Part shown: piece after piece, positions 1 to 6,068 of the stretch
Numbering within the stretch: the stretch's first letter is position 1
Layout: each line of letters starts with the position of its first letter
Source: Clostridia bacterium
Lineage (GTDB): Bacteria; Bacillota; Clostridia; Oscillospirales; CAG-272
Reading direction: 5' to 3'
Assembly (NCBI GenBank): GCA_900770605.1
Contig: CAAGKS010000087.1
Span: forward strand, 1-10,886
DNA length: 10,886 bases
Notes under the pieces: generated by a model
Database searches by the model: none
What the model saw: only the letters and a program-made list of their open reading frames with translations
Told to the model about the DNA's origin: nothing
Translations under genes and position numbers: made by a program

Positions 1-1497
1 GTACTTAACGTCCTCCTGGATCTTCGCCGCCATATCGCGAGCGATGATCTTCATGCCGTCATCATTGATCTCCTCGGGCTTGACCATAACTCTGATCTCT
101 CTACCCGCCTGCACCGCATAAGCCTTATCAACGCCTGAGAAGCCCTTAGCGATCTCCTCGATCTTCTCAAGTCGTTTAATGTAGTTCTCAAGATCCTCAC
201 GTCTTGCGCCGGGACGAGCCGCTGAAATAGCGTCTGCCGCCTGAACGATAACTGCCGTGATGGTCTGAGGCTCAACGTCACCGTGATGCGCTTCAATAGC
301 GTGGATAATATCACGGCCCTCTTTGTACTTCTTAACGAGATTTACGCCAAGCTCAACGTGAGAGCCCTCCATCTCGTGTGTCTGCGCTTTACCAATATCG
401 TGGAGAAGTCCTGCGCGCTTTGCAACAACGCTGTCAACTCCAAGCTCGTCTGCTATCATACCGGCGATAAGCGCTACCTCGATTGAATGCTTGAGTACGT
501 TCTGACCGTAGCTGGTTCTGTACTTAAGTCTTCCAAGCATTCTTACAAGCTCAGGATTGATTCCGTGGATACCAACGTCAAACGTTGCTCTCTCTCCTGC
601 CTGCTTGATTCCCGCCTCGACCTCGCGAGCGGATTTTTCAACGGTCTCCTCAATTCTGGAAGGATGTATTCTTCCATCGGAAATGAGCTTTTCAAGTGTA
701 AGTCTTGCCGTCTCTCTTCTGACGGGATCAAAGCTCGAAAGTGTGATAGCCTCGGGAGTATCGTCAATAATAAGCTCAACGCCCGTAAGCTTTTCAAGCA
801 TCTGAATGTTTCTTCCCTCTCGTCCGATGATCCTTCCCTTCATGTCCTCATTGGGAAGCGAGACAACGGATACCGTGGTCTCTGCCACGTGGTCTGCCGC
901 GCATCTCTGTATTGCGAGGGAGATAATGTTCTTTGCCTTCTGATCTGCTTCTTCCTTGAACTGAACCTCAAGCTCGGTCATCTTCTGCGCGAGCTCGTGC
1001 TTGGTTGCGGATTCAACTCTCTCAAATATCTCCTGCTTAGCTTCCTCGGTGGAAATTCCTGAAATGCGTTCGAGTATCTGCATTTCTCTTTCGCGGAGCT
1101 GGTTGATCTGCTCGCCAAGAGCTTCGTTTTCCTTGATCTTCTTGTCAAGCTGCTCACCCTTACGTTCAAGTGAGTCGGCTTTCTTGTCAAGGTTTTCTTC
1201 CTTTTGCGCGATACGGCGTTCCATTCTTGAAATGTCGGCTCTGCGCTCCTTCAACTCTTTTTCAGCTTCGTTTCTCTGTCTGAGAATGTCTTCTTTTGCA
1301 GAGATCAAGGCTTCCTTCTTCAGTGTTTCAGCCTGCTTCTTGCCTTCCTCACGAAGTCTCTTGACTTCTTCTTCAGCAGAGCCTATCTCTGCCTCAGCCT
1401 TCTTTTTTCTCGCGTTATAGCCCACGAAATAAAAGATAAGCGCAGCAACGATAAAGGCAACGATAAAGCCGATAACACCGCCAATTACGTAATCCAT
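1..1497 (-). CDS. rny: Ribonuclease Y, 3' end cut by window edge
   Basis: Membrane-anchored endoribonuclease that starts mRNA decay and processing in Firmicutes. 499 residues are visible with no stop; the family is usually about 510-520 long, so only the last few codons are missing. Seen in order: one N-terminal membrane helix (about residues 4-24), a long Lys/Glu-rich coiled coil (about 25-200), a KH RNA-binding domain with the motif GRIIGREGRNIQ at 221-232, and an HD metal-dependent phosphohydrolase domain with H337, the H366-D367 pair followed by IGK, and H404-H405. The start at 1497 is set by AGGAGGT just upstream and by the membrane helix beginning at residue 4. It has its own promoter and lies downstream of the exporter genes on the same strand; no strong terminator separates them, so some read-through is possible. 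Very confident. Confidence 0.97.
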   Translation of the reverse strand, partial: MDYVIGGVIGFIVAFIVAALIFYFVGYNARKKKAEAEIGSAEEEVKRLREEGKKQAETLKKEALISAKEDILRQRNEAEKELKERRADISRMERRIAQKEENLDKKADSLERKGEQLDKKIKENEALGEQINQLREREMQILERISGISTEEAKQEIFERVESATKHELAQKMTELEVQFKEEADQKAKNIISLAIQRCAADHVAETTVSVVSLPNEDMKGRIIGREGRNIQMLEKLTGVELIIDDTPEAITLSSFDPVRRETARLTLEKLISDGRIHPSRIEETVEKSAREVEAGIKQAGERATFDVGIHGINPELVRMLGRLKYRTSYGQNVLKHSIEVALIAGMIADELGVDSVVAKRAGLLHDIGKAQTHEMEGSHVELGVNLVKKYKEGRDIIHAIEAHHGDVEPQTITAVIVQAADAISAARPGARREDLENYIKRLEKIEEIAKGFSGVDKAYAVQAGREIRVMVKPEEINDDGMKIIARDMAAKIQEDVKY

Positions 1498-1699
1498 AAA
1501 GCACCTCCTTGTCTTTTTGTTTTCAATATCATATATTACATCACATAATACCGTATACAAATCGCAAGTCGAGCTTTTTTACCTGCATTAAATATTAAAA
1601 TTTCAAATTAAAGTTTTAAACAAATTAGAATATATTAACACGGGCAACAAGTCCCGACAAACGATACGCCATCATACTATATTTATGACATATACATAT

Positions 1700-1728
1700 A
1701 TTTTACACTATTTTATACCGTTTGTCAA
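1700..1728 (-). promoter_or_regulatory. Sigma-A promoter for rny
   Basis: Read on the minus strand, TTGACA (1723-1728), a 17-base spacer and TAAAAT (1700-1705). It sits just after the stop codon of the upstream exporter gene and would start transcription near 1693, giving rny an AT-rich 5' leader of about 195 bases. A weaker second promoter closer to the gene cannot be excluded. Confidence 0.75.
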
Positions 1729-1747
1729 TAGCTTTTGCCCCATTCGC

Positions 1748-2224
1748 TCATTTATTTGCATCGGGAGAGATCGGCTCTCTGTTCCTCAATTTGCGTTTTT
1801 TGAAAAGAATGGGGATTATTGATACGCATATCATTCCCATCGCAATTCCCGAGCCTATCGTAAGCGTTTTGAGCATATTGTCAAATGCCGAGGCGTAGTC
1901 AGCCTTCACAAAGCTTGACATCGCATAATACAAAAAGCTTCCCGGCGCCAAGGGGATAACGCTCGCCAGAGAAAATTCTATCGTGGGCGTTTTGAGAACG
2001 CGCGCAAGTATTTCGGAATATATCGCGCCCGTTATCGCGCCTACGAAATTGCATATAAATATGCTAAGCTCATTAAAATCGCACACATACCACGCTACGT
2101 ACGTCAAAACTCCGCCAAGCGCCGCAAGCAAAAGATATTTGGGGCGTATTCTTACTATAAGCGCAAAGCCAAGCGTTCCTATAAAAGAGGTTATCACACC
2201 CGTAAGAAAATCCATAGGGATCAT
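1748..2224 (-). CDS. ThrE-type threonine/serine exporter, small membrane subunit (ThrE_2-like)
   Basis: 158 residues, almost wholly membrane: about five hydrophobic segments at roughly 5-24, 29-48, 53-73, 83-101 and 120-141, then a basic tail. The segment PLAPGSFLYYAM (about 91-102) matches the conserved Pro-Gly stretch of the ThrE_2 (DUF3815) family. This is the second half of what is a single polypeptide in Corynebacterium ThrE; with the upstream gene it probably forms an exporter of threonine and serine or related small amino acids. The start ATG overlaps the upstream stop (ATGA), and GGAGGT lies 8 bases ahead, so translation is coupled. An internal Met at residue 4 is less well placed for that site. 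The substrate is inferred from the family only. Confidence 0.88.
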   Translation of the reverse strand: MIPMDFLTGVITSFIGTLGFALIVRIRPKYLLLAALGGVLTYVAWYVCDFNELSIFICNFVGAITGAIYSEILARVLKTPTIEFSLASVIPLAPGSFLYYAMSSFVKADYASAFDNMLKTLTIGSGIAMGMICVSIIPILFKKRKLRNREPISPDANK

Positions 2225-3060
2225 TGCAATACACCTCCAAGCAAAAACATTGCGGCAAGGTAGCCAAGCGCGATGATCACCGCAGTCACCACGGATTGCA
2301 GCATTCTCAAAACGCCTGAGATAAGGTTGCCGTACATAAGATCGCGCAACGAGTTACCGAAATCAAGTCCGGGAATAACAAGCATTATCGCGCCAATGGT
2401 GACGTACTGTATATTCTCGCCCAGCCCAACAGCAACGGAGATTATCGAAAACAGCGCAAGGAAAAAAGACTCAACTATCGCCTTAGCCATAACGTTAGCC
2501 TTCTTGCCCGTAAAATAACCGAGTATTCCGATAAGCATTCCGACTATGGTGGCGGCAATACCGTCACGCGCGTTTCCGCCGAAAAATACACAAAATGCGC
2601 CCGACATAAGCGCGCTTCCCGCGACGGCGAAAAACGAGGAGTAGGGCTTTACCCTTTTCGCCTGATATATCCATTTTTCAACGTCATCAAACGACGGCTT
2701 TTCTTGACAGATACGACGTGAGATGCGATTGAATTCCTCGATCTTGCTAAGATCCTTGGAAACGCCGTAAACTCGGCGTATCTGCGAGGAATAGCTGCCG
2801 TCAGGCATTCTTATCGCCGCCATCAGCAACGATGTTATAACGAACACCTCAACGTGAGCAACGCCATACGCGCGGCAAACGCGCTCCATAGTATCCTCAA
2901 CTCTATGTACCTCTCCACCGTTTCTGAGCATATGCTCACCTATATCAAGCACAACACAAAGCAGTCTGTCGGTATCATTCTCGTGAAGCGACGACACGCC
3001 CTGCGCTCCACCCTCTGCCGAAGGCTCGACAAGGGTCTGCAACGAAATTTTTTTCTTCAT
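2221..3060 (-). CDS. ThrE-type threonine/serine exporter, large subunit (DUF1212)
   Basis: 279 residues. The soluble N-terminal part (about 30-140) carries the family pattern of an amphipathic helix, then RAYGVAHVEVFVITSLLMAAI at about 63-83, which in the ThrE family is the putative hydrolase-like region. The C-terminal half has about five membrane segments (about 142-162, 167-184, 195-214, 218-234, 251-276) with the conserved PGLDFGNSLRDL at 230-241. The open frame extends 22 codons further up, but the ATG at 3060 has GGGAG 7 bases ahead and gives a normal charged N-terminus, while the extension covers the promoter. First gene of a two-gene operon with the small subunit. Role: proton-coupled export of threonine/serine, by family. 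Confidence 0.9.
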   Translation of the reverse strand: MKKKISLQTLVEPSAEGGAQGVSSLHENDTDRLLCVVLDIGEHMLRNGGEVHRVEDTMERVCRAYGVAHVEVFVITSLLMAAIRMPDGSYSSQIRRVYGVSKDLSKIEEFNRISRRICQEKPSFDDVEKWIYQAKRVKPYSSFFAVAGSALMSGAFCVFFGGNARDGIAATIVGMLIGILGYFTGKKANVMAKAIVESFFLALFSIISVAVGLGENIQYVTIGAIMLVIPGLDFGNSLRDLMYGNLISGVLRMLQSVVTAVIIALGYLAAMFLLGGVLQ

Positions 3061-3097
3061 ATCAAACTCCCAAAAGAGCAAATTAAAATACAGGCAA

Positions 3098-3126
3098 ATT
3101 ATATCACACTTATATCCGTTTTGCAA
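3098..3126 (-). promoter_or_regulatory. Sigma-A promoter for the exporter operon
   Basis: On the minus strand: TTGCAA (3121-3126), 17 bases, TATAAT (3098-3103). Predicted start near 3091, leaving a leader of about 30 bases before the ATG at 3060. The -35 box overlaps a short TTGCAA repeat (TTGCAATAGCGTTGCAA) that could be an operator; that is speculation. Confidence 0.75.
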
Positions 3127-3181
3127 TAGCGTTGCAAAAATAAATATTTGGTAAAAAAGCTTTTATAGCTAATAGAAAAAT

Positions 3182-3270
3182 CCGCCACTTGCGGTAATTG
3201 CCCTACTGCCACAGATGTGGCAGCTATCTTCAGCCTCCTTTGTGTAAAGGGAGCCTTCCGCTGCCTCGAA
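3182..3270. repeat. Degenerate small dispersed-repeat (MITE-like) segment
   Basis: About 90 bases made of three short hairpins in a row: CCGC/GCGG (3182-3194), the perfect CTGCCAC-AGAT-GTGGCAG (3206-3223) and CTCCTTT-GTGT-AAAGGGAG (3235-3253). The last element, a Pu/Py arm around GTGTAAAGG, resembles short non-coding repeats I recall as common between genes of gut Clostridia. No coding potential beyond a shadow frame. The repeat nature can only be shown by finding other genome copies, so this is partly inference. Confidence 0.5.
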
Positions 3271-3279
3271 AATTTCCAC

Positions 3280-3320
3280 AAAAAAACTGCTCCCACTATC
3301 GTAGCGATAGCGAAAGCAGT
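3280..3320 (-). terminator. Intrinsic terminator, copy A
   Basis: Minus-strand hairpin with outer stem ACTGCT/AGCAGT (3286-3291 with 3315-3320) and inner stem CTATC/GATAG (3296-3300 with 3306-3310), followed on the minus strand by seven T (3280-3286). It is a relative of the rplA terminator (copy B), not associated with an intact gene. On the plus strand it also ends in a weaker T-rich run, but no plus-strand gene precedes it. Confidence 0.7.
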
Positions 3321-3387
3321 CTTTTAATAACTCTTTTGTTATATTAGTTCGCGCTTTTGATCTGCGCTAAATGTCTCAGCCTTGGCT
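3280..3387 (-). repeat. Duplicate of rplA 3' end plus terminator (copy A)
   Basis: This stretch aligns with 3518-3619, which holds the last codons of rplA, its stop codon, the spacer and its terminator. The best block is 3353-3381 against 3581-3609: 26 of 29 bases identical, no gaps. Beyond it the match runs into the rplA coding end with a 4-base deletion (AGCC-TTGG versus AGCCAAGCTTGG), and in the other direction through the terminator hairpin. Copy A has no reading frame, so it is a relic of a duplication or rearrangement next to rplA. Confidence 0.75.
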
Positions 3388-3394
3388 CGAGAGA

Positions 3395-3467
3395 TTTAGA
3401 TGCAGAAGACGAGAGGTGGCTATCGTCGGCGTACAAAGGTACGCCAGAGAGTCACCTCGCGTCTAAA
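3395..3467. repeat. 73-base imperfect hairpin element
   Basis: Bounded by TTTAGA (3395-3400) and TCTAAA (3462-3467). Inside, GAGGTG (3413-3418) pairs with CACCTC (3453-3458), and at the tip GGCGTAC-AAAG-GTACGCC (3428-3445) is a perfect 7-bp stem with a 4-base loop. The 5' arm is 11 bases longer than the 3' arm, so the folded form carries a large asymmetric bulge around GCAGAAGACGA. No reading frame. It could be an extragenic palindrome or a structured RNA; I cannot assign a family. Confidence 0.6.
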
Positions 3468-3483
3468 AAGCACACATAAAAAT

Positions 3484-3514
3484 GAAAATCTCGAGGTTTA
3501 TCCTCGAGATTTTC
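3484..3514. repeat. Perfect 13-bp palindrome with 5-base loop
   Basis: GAAAATCTCGAGG (3484-3496), loop TTTAT, CCTCGAGATTTTC (3502-3514), with no mismatch. On the minus strand it is followed by ATTTTTATG, so it may act as a back-up terminator behind the rplA terminator; it could also be a protein-binding site. Confidence 0.65.
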
Positions 3515-3517
3515 TAC

Positions 3518-3559
3518 AAAAAACCGCTTTCACTATCACTTAATGATAATAAAAGCGGT
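3518..3559 (-). terminator. rplA operon terminator (copy B)
   Basis: Minus-strand hairpin: ACCGCTTT (3523-3530) with AAAGCGGT (3552-3559), inner TATCA/TGATA, then six T (3518-3523). It lies about 45 bases beyond the rplA stop and ends the rpmG-secE-nusG-rplK-rplA transcript. Confidence 0.85.
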
Positions 3560-3603
3560 CTTTTATCAATTAAATTGTGTGCTTTTGGTCTGCGCTAAAG
3601 ATC

Positions 3604-4290
3604 TCAGCCAAGCTTGGACTGGTTGATCTTGATACCAGGGCCCATAGTGCTTGCGATAACGCAGCTCTTGATGTACTGACCCTTTGCAGCAGCAGGCTTT
3701 GCCTTGATTACTGCACCAACGAGAGTGTTGAAGTTCTCAGCGAGCTTCTCCTCACCGAAGGAAGCCTTACCGATAGGACAGTGAATGATGTTAGTCTTGT
3801 CAAGACGGTACTCGATCTTACCTGCCTTAGCCTCAGTTACAGCACGTGCAACGTCGGGAGTAACGGTTCCTGCCTTAGGAGAAGGCATAAGTCCCTTAGG
3901 ACCGAGAACCTTACCGAGCTTACCGATAACGCCCATCATATCAGGGCTTGCAACTACAACGTCAAAGTCGAACCAGTTTTCCTGCTGGATCTTATCTGCG
4001 TACTCAACGCCACCTGCATAATCTGCGCCTGCGTCAAGTGCCTTCTGTACGTTATCACCCTTTGCGAATACGAGAACCTTTACAGACTTACCCGTTCCGT
4101 TGGGGAGAACTACCGCACCTCTAACCTGCTGGTCAGCGTGACGAGAGTCAACGCCGAGGCGGATGTGGATCTCGATAGTTTCATCGAACTTTGCCTTAGA
4201 GGTCTGGCATACGAGTGCCAATGCCTCAGAGGGATCGTATGATTTGCTCTTGTCAATCAGCTTTGCGCTGTCAATATATTTCTTTCCCAT
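3604..4290 (-). CDS. rplA: 50S ribosomal protein L1
   Basis: 228 residues, full length for L1. It forms the mobile L1 stalk that helps release deacylated tRNA from the E site and binds 23S rRNA; in many bacteria it also represses its own operon. Recognisable blocks: GKKYIDSAKLID at the start, VVLPNGTGK, the domain II stretch PDMMGVIGKLGKVLGPKGLMPSPK and a C-terminal VIASTMGPGIKI. A TTG two codons upstream (4296) is in frame, but AGGAGG (4300-4305) lies 9 bases from the ATG at 4290 and only 3 from the TTG, so 4290 is chosen. This AGGAGG overlaps the rplK stop codon (TAAGGAGG), coupling the two. Last gene of its operon; rplJ and rplL, which often follow, do not. Confidence 0.98.
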   Translation of the reverse strand: MGKKYIDSAKLIDKSKSYDPSEALALVCQTSKAKFDETIEIHIRLGVDSRHADQQVRGAVVLPNGTGKSVKVLVFAKGDNVQKALDAGADYAGGVEYADKIQQENWFDFDVVVASPDMMGVIGKLGKVLGPKGLMPSPKAGTVTPDVARAVTEAKAGKIEYRLDKTNIIHCPIGKASFGEEKLAENFNTLVGAVIKAKPAAAKGQYIKSCVIASTMGPGIKINQSKLG

Positions 4291-4304
4291 TTTCAATACC
4301 CTCC

Positions 4305-4730
4305 TTAGTCCTCAACTACAACGCCCATGGAGCGAGCTGTACCAGCTACCATGCTCATAGCCGTTTCAACGCTGGATGCGTTAAGGTCGGGCATCTTGAG
4401 CTCAGCGATCTTTCTTACCTGCTCCTTGGTGATCTTTGCAACCTTAGTCTTGTTAGGCTTTGCGGAGCCGGACTCGATCTTAGCTTCCTTCTTGATAAGA
4501 ACAGCTGCGGGAGGAGTCTTTGTGATAAATGTGAAGGAACGGTCTGCGTATACTGTGATAACTACAGGGATAATGAGACCGATGTCATTCTTTGTTCTTT
4601 CGTTGAATTCCTTTGTAAATACGGGAATTGCAACACCATACTGACCGAGAGCCGGTCCTACGGGAGGCTGCGGAGTTGCCTTACCTGCGGGCAGCTGCAG
4701 CTTGATATAACCCATAACTTTCTTTGCCAT
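4305..4730 (-). CDS. rplK: 50S ribosomal protein L11
   Basis: 141 residues, the usual length. It binds the GTPase-associated region of 23S rRNA at the base of the L7/L12 stalk and is needed for factor binding and the stringent response. The N-terminal domain contains QPPVGPALGQ (21-30), whose paired prolines P22 and P23 line the thiostrepton site. The C-terminal rRNA-binding domain runs from about 70 and ends GTARSMGVVVED. The start at 4730 is set by GGAGGT about 9 bases ahead. It follows nusG by 84 bases and precedes rplA by 14. Confidence 0.98.
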   Translation of the reverse strand: MAKKVMGYIKLQLPAGKATPQPPVGPALGQYGVAIPVFTKEFNERTKNDIGLIIPVVITVYADRSFTFITKTPPAAVLIKKEAKIESGSAKPNKTKVAKITKEQVRKIAELKMPDLNASSVETAMSMVAGTARSMGVVVED

Positions 4731-4798
4731 AATTAAATTACCTCCAAACGTGGTGATTTACGGGAGAATTCCAAAAATTTTTCTCCCTCCCACTTTTT

Positions 4799-4815
4799 AA
4801 AAAACCCTTTAGGGT
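4799..4815 (-). terminator. Weak hairpin with T-run after nusG (possible attenuator)
   Basis: On the minus strand, immediately after the nusG stop codon: ACCC-TAAA-GGGT followed by TTTTT. The stem is only 4 bp, so at most partial termination between nusG and rplK is expected. A second hairpin in the same gap pairs GGGAGAA (4762-4768) with TTCTCCC (4781-4787) and has no T-run. I see no convincing promoter for rplK here. Confidence 0.3.
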
Positions 4816-5351
4816 CACGCGAGCTTCACGCTGCTTGCATCAAGCTCAACAGGCATGTCACGGCTTCCTCTCTTAACGAGAACCGTAACCTTTTTAAGAT
4901 CATCGGAAACAGCCTGAATAGTTCCCTTGTAGCCTTCAAACAGTCCGTCAATAACGGTGACCGCATCGCCCACCTTAACGACGAGCTCAACTCTGCTGCT
5001 CTCAATGTTAAGCTGCTCTACCTCAGCATCCGTGAGCGGAGTGGGGCGTGATCCGGGGCCTACGAATCCCGTAAATCCCGTGATAGACTTAACTGCGTGC
5101 CAGCTTTCGTCGGTCATAACCATTTTAATGAAGACATAGCTCGGGAAAACCTTAAGCTCGACTTCTTTCTCCTTGTCACCGTGCTTTTCAATAACGGTCT
5201 CAACGGGAACGCGAATGTCGAAGATAAGATCCTCAAGTCCTCTGTTCTCAACGATTTTTTCAAGGCTTGCCTTTACCTTGTTTTCATAGCCCGAATAAGT
5301 GTGCGCCACATACCATCTTGGGCCAACGTTCATTTCATTGATATCACTCAT
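4815..5351 (-). CDS. nusG: Transcription termination/antitermination factor NusG
   Basis: 178 residues. NusG binds the RNA polymerase clamp to control pausing and links transcription to translation. The NGN domain (about 11-115) opens with RWYVAHTYSGYENKVK and contains FPSYVFIKM and the TGFTGFVGP block. The KOW domain (about 124-178) contains VKVGDAVTVIDGLFEGYKG. Start at 5351: a GAGGA site 6 bases upstream sits on the secE stop codon, so translation is coupled; the gap from secE is 12 bases. The secE-nusG pair is nearly universal in bacteria. No unusual insertions. Confidence 0.98.
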   Translation of the reverse strand: MSDINEMNVGPRWYVAHTYSGYENKVKASLEKIVENRGLEDLIFDIRVPVETVIEKHGDKEKEVELKVFPSYVFIKMVMTDESWHAVKSITGFTGFVGPGSRPTPLTDAEVEQLNIESSRVELVVKVGDAVTVIDGLFEGYKGTIQAVSDDLKKVTVLVKRGSRDMPVELDASSVKLA

Positions 5352-5363
5352 ATCAATTCCTCA

Positions 5364-5621
5364 TTAGAAGAAACTTGCAAGCGCTCGGATTCCTTCGGAA
5401 AATGCGTAATCAAGCGCACCGATAACTACCGCACAGACGATAACGATCACCAATACGATACCGGTATTCTTGAACACCTGTTTCCACGAGGGCCAAACGA
5501 TCTTCTTGGTTTCGCTCTTGAAGCCTCTCCAAGCCTCTTTTACCTTACCCGTCTTCTTTTCCTTAACGGTCTTAGCAGGCTTAGCAGAAGTTTCAACGAC
5601 CTTCTTTTCCTTATCTGCCAT
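5364..5621 (-). CDS. secE: Preprotein translocase subunit SecE
   Basis: 85 residues. SecE is the essential clamp of the SecYEG protein-conducting channel. It is the short single-helix form typical of Firmicutes: a Lys-rich N-terminus (1-30), the amphipathic segment with the conserved ETKKIVWPSWKQV (37-49), then one membrane helix (about 54-74). The ATG at 5621 is preceded by AGGAGG with 4 bases between. A longer GTG-start version would place the ribosome binding site inside the gene and is rejected. It lies 17 bases after rpmG and 12 before nusG. Confidence 0.96.
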   Translation of the reverse strand: MADKEKKVVETSAKPAKTVKEKKTGKVKEAWRGFKSETKKIVWPSWKQVFKNTGIVLVIVIVCAVVIGALDYAFSEGIRALASFF

Positions 5622-5638
5622 ATTTCCTCCTCTCAGAA

Positions 5639-5800
5639 TCACTTGGATTCTTTGTGAAGAGTGTGCTTGCGGCAGAACCTGCAGTACTTCTTAAGCTCAA
5701 GTCTGTCAGGATCGTTCTTCTTGTTCTTCTTTGTGTCATAATTTCTCTGCTTGCACTCAGTGCATACGAGAGTTATCTTGACTCTTGCATCATTAGCCAT
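5639..5800 (-). CDS. rpmG: 50S ribosomal protein L33, zinc-binding form
   Basis: 53 residues, beginning MANDARVKITLVCTEC and ending HTLHKESK. L33 is a small protein of the large subunit near the tRNA exit site. Two CxxC pairs, C13/C16 and C40/C43, make this the zinc-containing type; bacteria that also carry a Cys-free paralog often switch between the two under zinc limitation. The start at 5800 follows GGGAGGTG by 7 bases. It is the first gene of the operon, 17 bases upstream of secE, the usual Firmicutes arrangement. Confidence 0.96.
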   Translation of the reverse strand: MANDARVKITLVCTECKQRNYDTKKNKKNDPDRLELKKYCRFCRKHTLHKESK

Positions 5801-5829
5801 TTTCGGCACCTCCCATTAAATTTTATTTG

Positions 5830-5935
5830 ACACCTTCGGATGCCCGAAAGCGTCCTGTGTACCTCCCTCACACGAGCAGTTTGTCCGTACTTCAGGCGCA
5901 TGACGGCACAACAAAAAAGCCTACTCGCAGAGGTA
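5830..5935 (-). promoter_or_regulatory. Structured 5' leader of the rpmG-secE-nusG-rplK-rplA operon
   Basis: From the predicted start near 5935 the minus-strand RNA can fold into: P1, TACCTC (5930-5935) with GAGGTA (5860-5865), extended by GCGAGUAG (5921-5928) with CUGCUCGU (5872-5879), eight pairs including two G-U; P2 within it, UGUgCCGU (5903-5910) with ACGGACA (5882-5888), one bulged G; and P3, CUUUCGG-GCAU-CCGAAGG (5833-5850), 7 bp. No reading frame of note is present. The fold suggests a regulatory leader, perhaps a ribosomal-protein autoregulation site. I cannot name a family, and the pairing was made by eye. Confidence 0.55.
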
Positions 5936-5941
5936 AGACCT

Positions 5942-5970
5942 ATTATATCACTATTCAAGCCTTTTGTCAA
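5942..5970 (-). promoter_or_regulatory. Consensus sigma-A promoter with upstream A-tracts
   Basis: On the minus strand, TTGACA (5965-5970), 17 bases, TATAAT (5942-5947): a perfect consensus. Directly upstream (5971-6000) are runs of A, one of ten, which look like an UP element for the alpha subunit. This fits the high expression expected of a ribosomal-protein operon. Predicted start near 5935. Confidence 0.88.
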
Positions 5971-6013
5971 GTTTTTTTTTTGAAATAATTTTGGCTTTTT
6001 TCAGAATAATGTC

Positions 6014-6048
6014 AAAACGGTCTGCCGAACAGCTCGGCAGACCGTTTT
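6014..6048 (-). terminator. Terminator after the efp operon
   Basis: A perfect 15-bp inverted repeat, AAAACGGTCTGCCGA (6014-6028) and TCGGCAGACCGTTTT (6034-6048), with a 5-base loop. It lies 20 bases after the stop of the cysteine-rich gene and just upstream of the rpmG promoter, insulating the two operons. The flanking A4 and T4 would let it work in both directions. Confidence 0.85.
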
Positions 6049-6068
6049 CGTATTGCTATAAGCTGATA

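Noticed and set aside
487..1062. A 191-codon plus-strand open frame opposite rny
   Set aside because: It lies opposite the RNase Y KH and HD domains; the length is explained by the codon bias of rny.
3099..3296. A 65-codon minus-strand open frame upstream of the exporter gene
   Set aside because: It runs through the exporter promoter and the palindromic repeat segment and has no ribosome binding site.
3395..3467. An L10 (rplJ) leader
   Set aside because: GAAGACGAGAGGTG on the plus strand faintly recalls the GAAGAC-AGGTG part of such leaders, but the 3' arm does not match, the orientation points into rplA, and no rplJ follows.
3577..4242. A 221-codon plus-strand open frame opposite rplA
   Set aside because: Antisense shadow of a highly biased ribosomal-protein gene.
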